Source: Reticulitermes speratus (Eukaryota; Arthropoda; Insecta; Blattodea; Rhinotermitidae). Taken from it: DNA of 64,000 nucleotides. The stretch lies in NCBI GenBank assembly GCA_021186555.1, contig JAJKFL010000003.1:48943630-49007629 (forward strand), given 5' to 3'. The notes below the pieces were generated by a model. The model was not told the origin of the DNA, searched no databases, and was given only the letters and a program-made list of their open reading frames with translations. The position numbers and the translations under genes are program-made. The number at the start of each line of letters is the position of its first letter. The first letter of the stretch is position 1. Of this stretch, positions 43,391-53,486 are shown in pieces.

Positions 43391-43981
43391 TTTATTTAAG
43401 ATAAACACCAACAAAATGCACAAATTATAAGGTGCAGATTAGCTCCTTATATCATATTTTACCCTACGCGTTTCAGCTCTTCGTGAGCCATCATCAGGGG
43501 TTGTTTACTCTTATAAAAGGTGCTTTACACCACACCATCAGGAAGACCACACTACAACGTGAAGTAAACAAAACGACAACACTACATACAGCACCAATTG
43601 TCTATCGCCGTGCTACATCAAAGTCCATCGCAACCAGCACAGTGCAGTGTGTGATCTCCTGTAACCTTTAGAAGTGCGAACAATTTTTTATATAATAGAC
43701 GCAGTGAACAGTGTTTTTAACAAGCTATTATTTTTAACAAACCATCATTTTAACTGTGACTTATGACTCGTGTGTTTTTTAACTTATGAACAAGTGTTTT
43801 ATGCTCCAAAATTTAAAAAGTGTCATCAACAGATGCAGCATCTGTAAAGCACCTTTTATAAGAGTAAAAAACCCCTGATGATGGCTCACGAAGAGCTGAA
43901 ACGCGTAGGGTAAAATATGATATAAGGAGCTAATCTGCACCTTATAAGTTGTGCATTTTGTTGGTGTTTTATCTTAAATAA
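43391..43981. repeat. HH13: 591-bp fold-back element with hammerhead-like cores in both arms
   Basis: Arms 43391-43529 and 43843-43981 (about 138 bp) are inverted and nearly identical; the spacer is about 313 bp. The right-arm core on the plus strand (43875-43909) is CTGATGA, T, GGCTC-ACGAA-GAGCT stem-loop, GAAA, CGCGT, A, then GGGT, which pairs with ACCC just upstream. All positions invariant in hammerheads (CUGA-GA, GAAA, U-H cleavage site, flanking C-G) are present, with one inserted base. The spacer has no domain-bearing frame. The element resembles a MITE or a Penelope-like element relic with inverted terminal copies. Confidence 0.8.
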
Positions 43982-44299
43982 TAAAAATGCACGGTGAGTT
44001 AAGATTAAAGAATTTCTTATATACTTGTGTTAAAATTCAAGGCGTGGCCCAGCCTTTCTCAGATGGCACAAACAGAAAAGTTTGCATTGGTTCTGTGAAG
44101 CAGTTCCTATACATTTCGCTTTCTGATGTATTATTGACTCGCCGTCTCACAAAGATTCAATTTTGATATCCCTCGTAGCTGCCATAGCTACAGCGCTATG
44201 GAGCACATTATAGCGATAACTGTCCGTTGTTATGCACCGAGGAAACTGATCCTGAAAACCAATTTCCTCGTGATATGTGTGAAGTTCTTTTGGCGGTGA
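43982..44299. other. Unassigned sequence
   Basis: Nothing recognised. Confidence 0.4.
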
Positions 44300-44405
44300 C
44301 GATGAGGAATGCTGACGTCTGGAATATGACGCCGTGTAGTATTTTACAAGTGTACCAACGTTTCATAGGAAACTATAGCCTTCATTTTCCATCTTTTACA
44401 CTGAT
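44300..44405 (-). repeat. HH14: hammerhead-like repeat
   Basis: On the minus strand: AATGAAGGCTATAGTTTCC, TATGAAACGTTGGTACACTT, GTAAAATACTACACGGCGTC, ATATTCCAGACG. The second half of the family pattern is intact; the first core block is shortened. Confidence 0.65.
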
Positions 44406-44580
44406 GATTGAGGCAATACTGTACTTAGAAACTCCGGTAAATATATATACCAGACTATGAGGTGTTACTTCTCAGAATACAGAATTCTTTATATAAATTT
44501 TCCTCTTCCCCCAAAAGAAATTTAATCTGCACTTGACTTTAAATCTTCTACGGAAGAGAAAGTTACATACCAAAAAGGAG

Positions 44581-44660
44581 CTACATAACTTGTACTTGAA
44601 CTACATATCTTGTACTTGAGCTACATAACTTGTACTTGAGCTACATAACTTGTACTTGAA
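44581..44660 (+). repeat. Four tandem 20-bp units
   Basis: CTACATAACTTGTACTTGAR is repeated four times with one or two differences between units (one unit has CATATC in place of CATAAC). Confidence 0.95.
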
Positions 44661-44689
44661 CTCAATTAATCGAGAGTGGGGAAGGCGAG

Positions 44690-44860
44690 ACATATAGCAT
44701 GAAAGGCAGGGATGAAATTTGCTTACAAACATTAATCTGAAAACTTGAAGAGGATCTTGGGTTTACACTTGGAATAATATTAGGACAAATCTTAAATAGG
44801 TGGGGGTGCATATCTTTGGACTGGATTCAACTGGCTACGGATATGTTCCAGAACGAATAA
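44690..44860 (+). mobile_element. N2 reverse transcriptase fragment, decayed
   Basis: GAGGATCTTGGGTTTACACT, TTGGAATAATATTAGGACAA, CTTAAATAGGTGGGGGTGCA and TGGACTGGATTCAACTGGCT keep the order of the WEDNI...EVG...DWI region of the N2 ORF. It is frameshifted. The 3' UTR is not recognised after it. Confidence 0.5.
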
Positions 44861-45539
44861 CTCTTCCAAATCGACTATCACAATAAACATTTAAGCTGTA
44901 ATCTTTGTCATCACTTTTGTTTCGGCGGCAGATACCACAGACCAATTTGAAAATAAATGTTTGTTGAAGGTTCTACATCGCTTCTTCAAACGGCTCTTCA
45001 CGCCAAGGGCTCTTCTACTCAAGTGCTTTTATTGCACGTTTGGGAAACAGATGAAAATCTGAGCAAGGAGATCAGTAAATAGGATGTGAGCAGAATAAGT
45101 ACATTCAGTTCCCATATTTTTCTTTTCTTCACTTCTGGAGGAAGAGGAACGCCTGTTTGAGCACGAATCTCAATAAAAGAATTATACTTTCAAACAAGGT
45201 AATCTTTCGGCTAATGGTAACCTGAAGCATACGCCCAGCCTTTTTTATTCTGGGAAAGTTAACCAGAATAATTACGGTTATCTACCAGCCTCCGCCACTA
45301 AATACCTTCTACTCAAATGTTAATAAACAACAGAGAAGTCCTCGATGTTAGCATTAAATATGCTGCGTATTAAACCATCATAAATAACACTATGTCATTC
45401 TCTCAATACAGTTCTAATGGCTTAAACATTTTAATAACATTTTGACTAAATGCATGACTAATTAATACACAATTCGTACAAGAGGGATCTCATACTAAAC
45501 GATATAAAATGTGTATGTAGTTATGTAGCTTCCTCTATG
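44861..45539. other. Unassigned sequence
   Basis: Nothing recognised. Confidence 0.4.
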
Positions 45540-45650
45540 TATGAATGTAAATGTGGCCTGAAGAGGGCTTAATACCAAGCCGAAACATGTGCCATATTTG
45601 TTACAATAAATTAAATTATTCAAGAAATCAATTGTGTTGAAGGTCTTTCT
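45540..45650 (+). repeat. HH15: hammerhead-like motif with long flanking stem
   Basis: AAATGTGGC before the core and GCCATATTT after it are complementary over nine positions (one G-U pair). Between them: CTGAAGA, G, GGCTT-AATACC-AAGCC stem-loop, GAAACATGT. The unpaired base expected at the cleavage site is missing, which would be predicted to block cleavage. Confidence 0.6.
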
Positions 45651-45884
45651 TAATCGATTATATATATACACACCTATATATATAATGCCTTTAATTTGGT
45701 CGAAGGGAGCTGCGAAAATCTTGAGCGCAAGTAATTCTTCCTTTTCGACGTAATTTTCTATTTAGTTTAAAAGACTGGTTTCAAAATTTGCGATATTGTA
45801 GAATTGTTAAACAATCAGCCGTAAAATATTACTGTTGACAAGAGTGCCATATTTTTCGGAAGAGGTATTTGAGGATCTCAAAGC

Positions 45885-46130
45885 GATTTTGAAGATTCAA
45901 GTCTTGTGAAATGTTACTGGTTTGGGTTAGAACTCCTGACGATTCGTAGTATCGCACTTTGTTCATCTTCAGGGTCAAGCAGTACAGAAGAAATTTCTTC
46001 TTTTACTGCTTGACCGTGGATGGGAAGGCACTACTACCCTTCGAAGTGCTGGGAACTATAAAACCAACGATACATCGCAACTTCCGAGAAGACTTGGATC
46101 GTCTTCAAACTCGTTAACTGGATTCTTAAG
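45885..46130. repeat. HH16: decayed fold-back hammerhead-like repeat
   Basis: Left arm (minus): TGCTTGACCCTGAAGATGAA, ACTACGAATCGTCAGG. Right arm (plus): CTGCTTGACCGTGGATGGGA, TACCCTTCGAAGTGCTGG, then TTCCGAGAAGAC. The arms are inverted and diverged, with core changes in each. Confidence 0.6.
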
Positions 46131-46434
46131 TCATCGTCATCATGAAATGAATGGGTCTAGCGTCTCATGCGGATGGCATGCTCTACGTTTCAGGGGCTAC
46201 CAATTCAGGCCATCTTTTTGGTGTAAAAACTCCTTTATAGTTTCATTGTTTTCAAGTAATCAGTTAAAGTTTTTCATTTATTTAATCTTATTAATTTAGT
46301 TTATTATTTCCTTGCTTTTCTGTGATTTAAAATTTGATTAAAATGGATCTGCTGCACCGCGTATAAACAAGAAATTCTTGTCAACATCTTTCATAGGTAT
46401 AAAGTAAATGTAAAATTAAAGCTATTCCCATTAC

Positions 46435-46685
46435 AGGCCTGGACGGGCCCCTAGGTTTCAGGAGGTTGAGGCTCCCAGATTTCCAGACAATCGGCACATG
46501 AAGGTGGTAAGATTCTCAGCCTTACGCACCGGCCGCCTTCACACCCAGTAAATATTCCTGACACTCATTTCTGTTACAGGCTGAGTCGACACTAGGGTCG
46601 TAGTGAGGCCGGAAGGATTAAGTCAATAACCCCATCGGGAATTGAACCCGCGACCTAGCGGCTTGTAGCACAGTGCTCATATGTG
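46435..46685 (-). mobile_element. SINE-D copy
   Basis: On the minus strand: GCTAGGTCGCGGGTTCAATT (B-box), CCGATGGGGTTATTGACTTA, ATCCTTCCGGCCTCACTAC, AGTGTCGACTCAGCCTG, GTGCGTAAGGCTGAGAATC and TTCATGTGCCGATTGTCTGG. The order is the same as in the 40816-41105 copy. Confidence 0.75.
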
Positions 46686-46802
46686 AAGTCTTTATACGAA
46701 ACTTTCAGTTGTGGGTCTATTGAATTGTGTGACTGTTCGTAGACAAATACCTACAAAGAAATGTTAAGTTTTAATTGCACGTATAATTCTCTGCTTACTC
46801 AG

Positions 46803-46929
46803 AAATGGCAGTTTGGCCTAGGATGAACGTGCCAGCACCTCTATACTTTTTATTTTTGCTTGTCCTACTTGAAGCACTGATAGACTGCCACGGTGCAAAT
46901 AACATCTTGTCAGATTTCTTCGGCCAGAG
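46803..46929 (+). CDS. Candidate host exon encoding a signal peptide
   Basis: A pyrimidine-rich stretch ending CTGCTTACTCAG (46791-46802) could be a splice acceptor; four bases later ATG (46805) with G at +4 opens MAVWPRMNVPAPLYFLFLLV, continuing LLEALIDCHGANNILSDFFG. The hydrophobic core (about residues 12-25) followed by small residues before ANNILSDFFGQR fits a secretory signal peptide and cleavage near DCHG. A possible donor AGAG|GTTCAG lies at 46929/46930. The frame continues to a stop at 47038 with less convincing composition. I do not recognise the protein, and no partner exon is identified. It may be chance. Confidence 0.3.
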
Positions 46930-47039
46930 GTTCAGCTCGCATGAATACTCTTCTTTCCTTTTCAGACTGCTAGTGTGTTTCTCTGAAAGCAGAATTAAAA
47001 AAAAGCAAACTTCCATCTACTTTATATCTGTTGAATGAA

Positions 47040-47635
47040 TTCTGTAGGTAGATAAATAAAAAGTGACGGCAGGTCTGAATTTTGGTGAAGACATCCCATT
47101 GTGTTTTTTATAAATTATTAATATAACAGACTAAGGGTTTACCACAAGTATTATTACAAAAACAAAGTTTATTGTTTTGTAATTAAAACGTTTCTCTTAG
47201 GCTAAATTCTTCAGTATATTAAGAACGTCAGAATCTTGCAGAATACAAAAATAAATGCACACGGCATATTTTCATTTTATTGATGACTATGCATTTTATT
47301 ATTGAAATATTAGTATTCAGTTAATATATTGCGAAGTAATAAGATACAGAATTATACGAAATCTCAGAATTTCATTATTTTTATAACTCATCTGTCCATT
47401 AATTCACTTTTGACGAAGTCGGGACCCATTCGTTTGAGTACGCAGCAAGTGCTGTCAATCGGCATCCCATCTGCCTTGTATTCAGGAGGTTTCTGGTTCG
47501 AATTCATCTTGGGACACCAACTTCCCAGACATGCCAGTACCTTAAAATATGTTACAAATTTGTCTTTTAGATTCGTCAAGGAAAGCAATAGACTTCACTT
47601 CATTTGACACTGAATAATCCTTTGTTTTGATACCT
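47040..47635. other. Unassigned sequence with a SINE-F-like relic
   Basis: At 47425-47530, GTTTGAGTACGCAGCAAG, GGTTTCTGGTTCGAATTCAT and CTTGGGACACCAAC form a decayed tRNA-like head and B-box. The rest is AT-rich. Confidence 0.45.
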
Positions 47636-47639
47636 TGTC

Positions 47640-47978
47640 TTTAAATTATTCGAATGATGAAGCGATAAGATGGGAAGTACATGTGGCACTTATGGGGGAA
47701 AGAAGAGATGCATACAGGGTTCTAGTGGGGAAACCCGAAGGAAGAGACCACTTTGAATACCTAAGGGTAGATGGGAGGATAATATTGAGAAGGATCTTCA
47801 AGAAAAAATGGGGGACTTGGACTGGATTGATCTGATTCAGGATAGGGACAGGGGGCAGGATATTGTGAAAAAGGTAATGAAAAGGGAGTGCCGTAAAATT
47901 CGTGGAATTTCTTGAGTAGCTGAAGAACCATGAGCTTCTCAAGATGGACTGTGCCCCATGGAGATTAGTTAGTTAGGC
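47640..47978 (+). pseudogene. N2 reverse transcriptase C-terminus and 3' UTR
   Basis: The frame reads [40 protein letters not shown], then WGTWTGLI and a stop; after a frameshift come QDRDRGQD and VMKRECRKI. This matches the GHVARMGE...KPEG...RRWEDNI...AQDRDRWRA end of the N2 RT ORF. The 3' UTR follows: TTCTTGAGTAGCTGAAGAAC, TGGACTGTGCCCCATGGAGA, TTAGTTAGTTAG. This is the best-preserved N2 coding end in the window, but it is not functional. Confidence 0.82.
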
Positions 47979-49097
47979 AGACAGTCTTTAGATAATCTTC
48001 CATCTCTCCAACCATCCGTCCTTAGGTCCAGTAGTGTTGCTATGCTCATTCGTCCAAAACCGAATCCTTTCTCCGTTCCCAATGTTCTCGTCCAACTACA
48101 TTACGTAGAACAGTGTGTCACTCATGTACTCAGAACTTATCGCAGAAACCCTTCATGCCTGACGTGGAGAGATATTTCTGAATGTCTTCTTTTTATGAAT
48201 TGAACGCACATTTGCAAGACGAGCCCTGTCATCTAGTTTATTTTTAACTTAACTAAATTCTGTCACCAGAGGTCATTGGTTTGTCCTACTGAACTAGTTC
48301 AGCGAGGTTTCTCTGATCATTTCTTCTGCAAGTCAGTGTAGAAATTGGGGAAAACAGTGACGTGGATATGGCTCTCATAGACTCTATACAGCCGGGGGGG
48401 GGGGGGGGGGGGCGTGGGTCGGGGAAGCCCAAAATCCTACAGAACACAATTTTTTTTTCGGCTTGACTCCCTTCTTCTGACCGCAGGCAGTATTCTGGAT
48501 CGTTATGAGGTATGGAAAAGGTTTTCTACGTTACTGTGTGTAACAATGGCTCTTTCTGGCTTCAGAGGTTGCAAAAAGGACTGACGGGAGGAGAAGTTAC
48601 GAGTACCAGCTACAGCAGCGCAGTTCATAATGCTAACACAAAATTTTCATTCTAAAATAAAAGTTTCTGTGGCGAACAAATATCCTACCCCAGAAGGCTG
48701 CTAGACGGTGCAGAAAGAACAGGGCATTGTTATTAACGCATGCATCTCACGTGTGTGCAGGGGAAACAGAAAAGTTTTTTGATTGATTAATGTGGAGTAG
48801 GCCGGCAAGCTGTGTAAATTACGAATTTTGTGTATCGGTTTTTTACCACTATCGTTAATTTTACTTGGGTGTCGGGTATGACGTGTGATAATTTTGACTT
48901 ACCGCAACAAAATCTGACTCAATGATAATCAAGTATAGGAACACACATTCCTTCTGTACACTGTCTGACGGTTATGTGTACATGTGTGTGTTTGTCGGCG
49001 CTGTGTATACAGCACTTTTATTTACACGTCACAGATACGTGTAGTAGCGTATTAAGCCAGTCTTGACTTTTTCAGTAGGCACCTAAGCCTTGTATGG
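47979..49097. other. Unassigned sequence with a long G-run
   Basis: A G-run of about twenty bases lies at 48393-48412. No gene or repeat recognised elsewhere. Confidence 0.45.
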
Positions 49098-49351
49098 TCC
49101 AAAACCAGGGACATAGCCAGAGGGGGGCGATTACTTTCTGCGCCCCGTGCTGCAAAGTAGGTGGGAAAATTAATATCTAAATGAAAGACCTGCACTTTCT
49201 GTGCTCAACAAATTTTAAATTAGTGAGCCAAATGAAAGAAACTTCTATAAATATTTGTGATTTGTTTTAAATTTCATAATTCCTGTTAGGGGTGGCCATT
49301 GTGGTTATCGTTCTGGGCGTCAAAACATCTAGCTACGATACTGCCCAAAAC
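49098..49351 (+). mobile_element. hAT MITE 2 with near-perfect 8-bp TSD
   Basis: A 238-bp element (49106-49343) begins CAGGGACATAGCCAGAGGGG and ends CATCTAGCTACGATACTG, giving imperfect inverted ends of the CAG..GTAGCYAGA type, with GCGCCC-like inner repeats. The flanking 8-mers TCCAAAAC (49098-49105) and CCCAAAAC (49344-49351) differ at one base. No coding capacity. It is a different family from the element at 31253-31598. Confidence 0.8.
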
Positions 49352-49717
49352 TGTGGGTGATTCATATTATCCTCTTATCCAATAAATAAGAGGTACAATA
49401 TAATTATGACCTTTTAATTTACCTGTCTGAGCATGACGCCGTTAAACTGAAGGAAGAATATTGAACCTTAATAGTAGATTATTTAATCTTATGTCCATTA
49501 TGGCATACATTTTATTCACGAAGTTGGCTTTTTATATTCAGAGAGTAATAAGAGGTTCTCGACCACGATTTGGTTCTTGTGTCAATTTTGTGCTATGTGA
49601 TCAGCCAATTTAGAATTATGAACAGTCTTTGTGGTATTTGTGCTTAAAGGTTTCACAGGTTGTACTCCATAAAGTAGTACCCAAAATTTGTAATAACCTT
49701 CAGTACAGTTCATTACG

Positions 49718-49982
49718 AGCCGATCTCATTGGCCGAGCCGCCTAAGGCGTGGATTTGCGGCCTCTCGTTTCCTGGGATTGCAGGTTCGAATACCGCTGGA
49801 AGCATGGATGTCAGTCTCTTTTTAGTGTTGTGTGTTGTCAGGTAGTGGTCTCTGCGTCGGCTGATCACTCGTCCAGAGAAGTCCTACCAAGTATGGTGTG
49901 TCTGAGTGTGATCGTGAAGCGTCGATAGTAAGGAGGCCCTGGTCCACTAAGGGCTGTTGTACCATGAAAAAAGAACATTTCA
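49718..49982 (+). mobile_element. SINE-A copy
   Basis: A-box-like TTGGCCGAGCCGCCTAAGG, B-box GCAGGTTCGAATACCGC, then GCATGGATGTCAGTCTCTTT, GTGTTGTGTGTTGTCAGGTA, CTGATCACTCGTCCAGAG, AAGTCCTACCAAGTATGG and GGAGGCCCTGGTCCACTAAG. Complete in outline. No clear TSD seen. Confidence 0.85.
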
Positions 49983-50084
49983 CAAAGTTTACGGCCGTCC
50001 TGTTTACCCATTTATATTTTTAAATAAAATCGTGTTTATTGTCGGTGAAATTTGATGAAGTCAGAATATTTCGACAAATTTATC

Positions 50085-50182
50085 TAGTGCCGGGGTTAAA
50101 GAAAGTGTAGAGCTATACCTCTACTCCCCCTCTGGACCTTCTTGGCCCGTTCTAGGAGAACTTTACCTTTACCTTTAGAGAA
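50085..50182 (+). mobile_element. SINE-C 3' fragment
   Basis: CTAGTGCCGGGGTTAAAGAA, GTAGAGCTATACCTCTACTC, CCTTCTTGGCCCGTTCTAGG and CTTTACCTTTACCTTTA match the end of the copy at 14385-14615. Confidence 0.6.
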
Positions 50183-51109
50183 ATGTTTGTTTGCACAACT
50201 AATTTAATAAAGAAGAGGTGCAACATTTTAAATACTGATGAAGGCCAAAGATAGAAAGAGGGTCATGGCTTCTAAATAGAGAACTATTTTTTTACTTCGT
50301 AAAATATAAAAATAAAAGGCTATAACTGATAGAATTAAACTTCAATGTGGATATAATTCTAAATTTAACAAGTCGTGATTCAGTTCCATAACTGTATTTG
50401 CAGGAAGCCTAGTATCGTGCAAATATTCTTAATATATTGGTTTGGTTTAATAAAATAAGCATACGAGAAATTCTATACTATGGCTTGTAGCAGCTTCTCT
50501 GTATTTAGGCTATAAAAATGCGTGATATTTATCTCGAAATATTTACGGCGTTATTGAATTCCTTTCTAGGGCTTGTATTTAATTAAGAAATATCAAGTTT
50601 TAATACACAGTGAAGCATTTTTTTTGCAAGTGCGAAATGAAAATGCGGTTACTGAATGTAATTAAGTGTTCGTGATTACCGTATACGAAAGCAAGAGTTT
50701 ATATTTTACACTAACGTAATTTCTGCGAAGACTTGCTAATGAAGAACTTAGCAAGTCCATCAAAATCACTGTTTCTACACTTTCGCTTTTACGAGGGCAA
50801 TTGCGAAAGTCCTCGGTGCCACATAATCAAAGTCAATTATTTTCGCAATAGACCGAGTTGAGTAGAATTTTTTCTTGCCTAAAAACTTGAGACAGACGCA
50901 GCCTCCGAAACCTCGTACAGTCTAAATATTTTTACAATGTTTATATTTGTATGAATTATACTTCAGCAATGGACAGTATCCAGTATGAAAGAACTGCTCC
51001 CTTGTAGAAAATATAGACCTTTTAACATACACAACTTTTGCTCGAAACGATTTTCGTGTGATGGATATTTAAAAAAAACGTATTAATAATAATTCTTCAC
51101 TGGGCCTCC
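50183..51109. other. Unassigned AT-rich sequence, 0.9 kb
   Basis: Nothing recognised. Confidence 0.45.
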
Positions 51110-51440
51110 GTGCTGCTTGATAACTAACTCCTTAGAGTACATTTCTGTTTGAGGCAACTGAGTCCTTAGATTAGAGTCCTGTGAGGCAATATGTTTTCAA
51201 TAAACGACTAGATTACACCTATTTTAAGAAGGTTTGTTATCTAGGTACAGTCTAATTTTATTCTCCTATCTACGCCTTTTATTCTGTAGTAGTTTTTCCT
51301 TTTAGGCTTCCATAAAAAATATCAGTACGCACTCCGACTTCAAACACCTTCAGCCTCTTTTCTTCTTTCGCTGTCATAGACCAAATTTCACAGACATTGT
51401 GCAACAGAAAAAATTATACTTTCCAATATTTTAATCTTTA
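51110..51440 (-). mobile_element. Non-LTR reverse transcriptase relic (N2-like)
   Basis: On plus coordinates TTTATTCTCCTATCTACGCC followed by TTCCTTTTAGGCTTCC corresponds to the reverse complement of the RPRR-WEDNI region; CAAACACCTTCAGCCTCTTT further on corresponds to the RLKVFE region. Too decayed to translate. Confidence 0.45.
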
Positions 51441-51449
51441 CATTTTTGA

Positions 51450-51954
51450 CAAGATAGGCAATGTACGTGTAACGTAACATTGAGGCGCGTTCAAATAACC
51501 ATTGTTGCAGCGAAAAAGCAATAAATATTAAACATTATAAGTGTTTGTCAGTATTCTTGCCTTACTTACCCGGCATGTAAATCACATTTTTTTTTTGCGC
51601 AGTTTTATACTGTTATCTGTGGCCTGCCAGCGTATACCATATTTTTACCATTGTCTCGTTAACGGTCAAAATGTTCGGAAAAGTTATTGAACAAGAATGT
51701 GTTTTGTTTTCTGTACAATTTTTCTCTGAAACATTTTCCATTCTAAGAGGAATTCAGCCAGATATTACCATAAATTTGCATAGTTTTTTCCATAAAGTAT
51801 CTGTCATTCTTGTCAAATTGTAATAAACATTAATTTTCTTAACAGAGTTTTGAAAGATCATCAAATATTGTTCCATTGTTCCATGCCTAATAACATACGG
51901 ACTGACAGACATGACGAAGCTAATAGTTGCTTTTCGCAATTCGGCGAACGCGCC
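51450..51954 (+). repeat. M1 dispersed repeat, copy 3
   Basis: It begins AAGATAGGCAATGTACGTGT, AACGTAACATTGAGGCGCGT; contains TCTGAAACATTTTCCATTCT and TCTTGTCAAATTGTAATAAA; ends GACATGACGAAGCTAATAGT and TCGGCGAACGCGCC. It is about 505 bp and the most complete plus-strand copy. Within it GGCGCGTTC (near the start) and GAACGCGCC (end) are inverted repeats. Confidence 0.75.
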
Positions 51955-52469
51955 CATAAATGAGACACGAAAACTGGATTGTATAGTGAGTGGTAGTAAA
52001 AGTGTTTACTATCTTTATGAACGAAATAATAAATTTGAATTGAAATGTAAAACAAATATCTGGAAAGATTCAGAATGCAGAATAGAGAATGATGCATTAG
52101 GAATATCCTGTATGTGAATTACATTTAGCAAACTGGTTTCCGTCTATTGTTCTTAGTATGAATCATTTATCAATGTAAATTTGCAGATGTTTGAGAAGCT
52201 ATTGACCGCAGTATTATGGTTATCTCCGCATTCTGTATTTGACAACGGCTATACATTTATTTGGTACATCAGTTATCATTTTTCATTGGAATACACCGCA
52301 GTAACAGAGACGAACAACCCACGTGCAGTAATCGCCACCCCGTAGAGCGGTCTATACCAGTGATGTCCAATTTCGCTTCCTTGTCTAAAATTTCATGACT
52401 TTAAACGAATTTCCGGACACTTTGCACCTATATTTTTGTGTATACGCCTTTGTGGTTACTTCCGTCATT
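51955..52469. other. Unassigned sequence
   Basis: CCAGTGATGTCCAATTTCGC at 52358-52377 resembles one end of a hAT element, but no second end was found. Confidence 0.4.
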
Positions 52470-52918
52470 CATAACTATCTCCATGGAGCAGAATCCTTCA
52501 GCTAACAGATCCTCACCTGGTCAAGAAATTACCCTCATTTTATGGAATCCGAAATATTCACAATGGCTCACCATCTTTCCCTATCCTGAGCCAGATCAAT
52601 CCAGTTCACGCTGTTCTGCTGATTTATTTAATATCCATTTTAATATTATTTTCCCATCTGCGTCTAGGTCTTCAAACTGTTCTTTTTTTTCAGGTTTTCC
52701 CACCAAACCCCTATATGCAAATCTCCTCACCCTCATACTTGCCACATGCCCCGCTGATCGCATTCTCCTTTCTTTGACCACCCTAAAGACATTTGGTGAA
52801 GAGTAAAAATCATGAAGCTCTTCGTTATGCAATGTCCTCCACAGGCCTCTTACCTCTTTCCTCTTTTAGGCCCAAATATCTCCCTCAGCTTCCTGCTCTG
52901 ACAGTCTCAGCCTTTGTT
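52470..52918 (-). pseudogene. N2 reverse transcriptase C-terminus and 3' UTR, minus strand
   Basis: Read on the minus strand: LRLSEQEAEGDIWA, stop, then an open stretch LHNEELHDFYSSPNVFRVVK, ERRMRSAGHVASMRVRRFAY, RGLVGKPEKKEQFEDLDADG, KIILKWIL. This is the region from the FENR..R-IFG block to the RWEDNI block of N2. The 3' UTR (52470-52600) has CAAGAAATTACC and TCCATGGAGCAGAATCCTT in reverse. The indels and stop show that it is dead. Confidence 0.82.
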
Positions 52919-53044
52919 CCTACCTCAATTCCATTATCCATATGTGCTGTTGAATTGCTAACTTCAGGAACCAGCAAGATTACAGAATTTAAAGAGCTAA
53001 ACTTATTTAAATGGAAGAATCATATTCTTTTACTTTAACTGGCG

Positions 53045-53228
53045 TAATTCGGGGTGCATTGCTACTGAACGGAGGATCGTGCATGGCTCAGATTTAATCC
53101 CAGCAAAGTCCATGTGAGATTTGTGGTTAATAAAGCTGTCTTTGGAACAGGTTTTCCTCTGAGCACTTCGGTTTCTCCCTGTTCGTATCATTCCACCACT
53201 GCTGTATACATATTTATGCATTTATTAC
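53045..53228 (+). mobile_element. SINE-B copy with internally deleted head
   Basis: GATCGTGCATGGCTCAGA keeps the A-box start, but the segment up to the B-box is deleted: TTTAATCCCAGCAAAGTCCA follows at once. Then come TGTGAGATTTGTGGTTAATA, GGAACAGGTTTTCCTCTGAG, TTCGGTTTCTCCCTGTTCG and ATCATTCCACCACTGCTGTA. Confidence 0.75.
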
Positions 53229-53337
53229 CGAGGTAAACCGCTTAGAAATCCTTAAACATCGAAACACCCTATTAATTAAAATCTGTACATCTACTTAGGG
53301 CTTAAATTATAAAGAATGTACTATTCCAATACGGTTT

Positions 53338-53472
53338 TCTGGGATGTGACGCCGAGTAGTTAAAATTCGGTTGAGTCTTCTGCCTCCAGCTTCACTGTAG
53401 AAGATGGAGGAGGCAGATACTTGCAAAACGTCTGTACCTATCTCTTACGTTCCATGGCGTCATATCGCATAG
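53338..53472. repeat. HH17: fold-back hammerhead-like repeat
   Basis: Right arm (plus): CTGTAGAAGATGGAGGAGGC, ACTTGCAAAACGTCTGTACC, CCATGGCGTCATATCGC. Left arm (reverse): TGTGACGCCGAGTAG, TTCTGCCTCCAGC and TTCTGGGATGTGACGCC. Arms are about 55-60 bp; the core is mutated (AGAAGA, GCAAAAC). Confidence 0.65.
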
Positions 53473-53486
53473 GGCTGTAATTTGTA

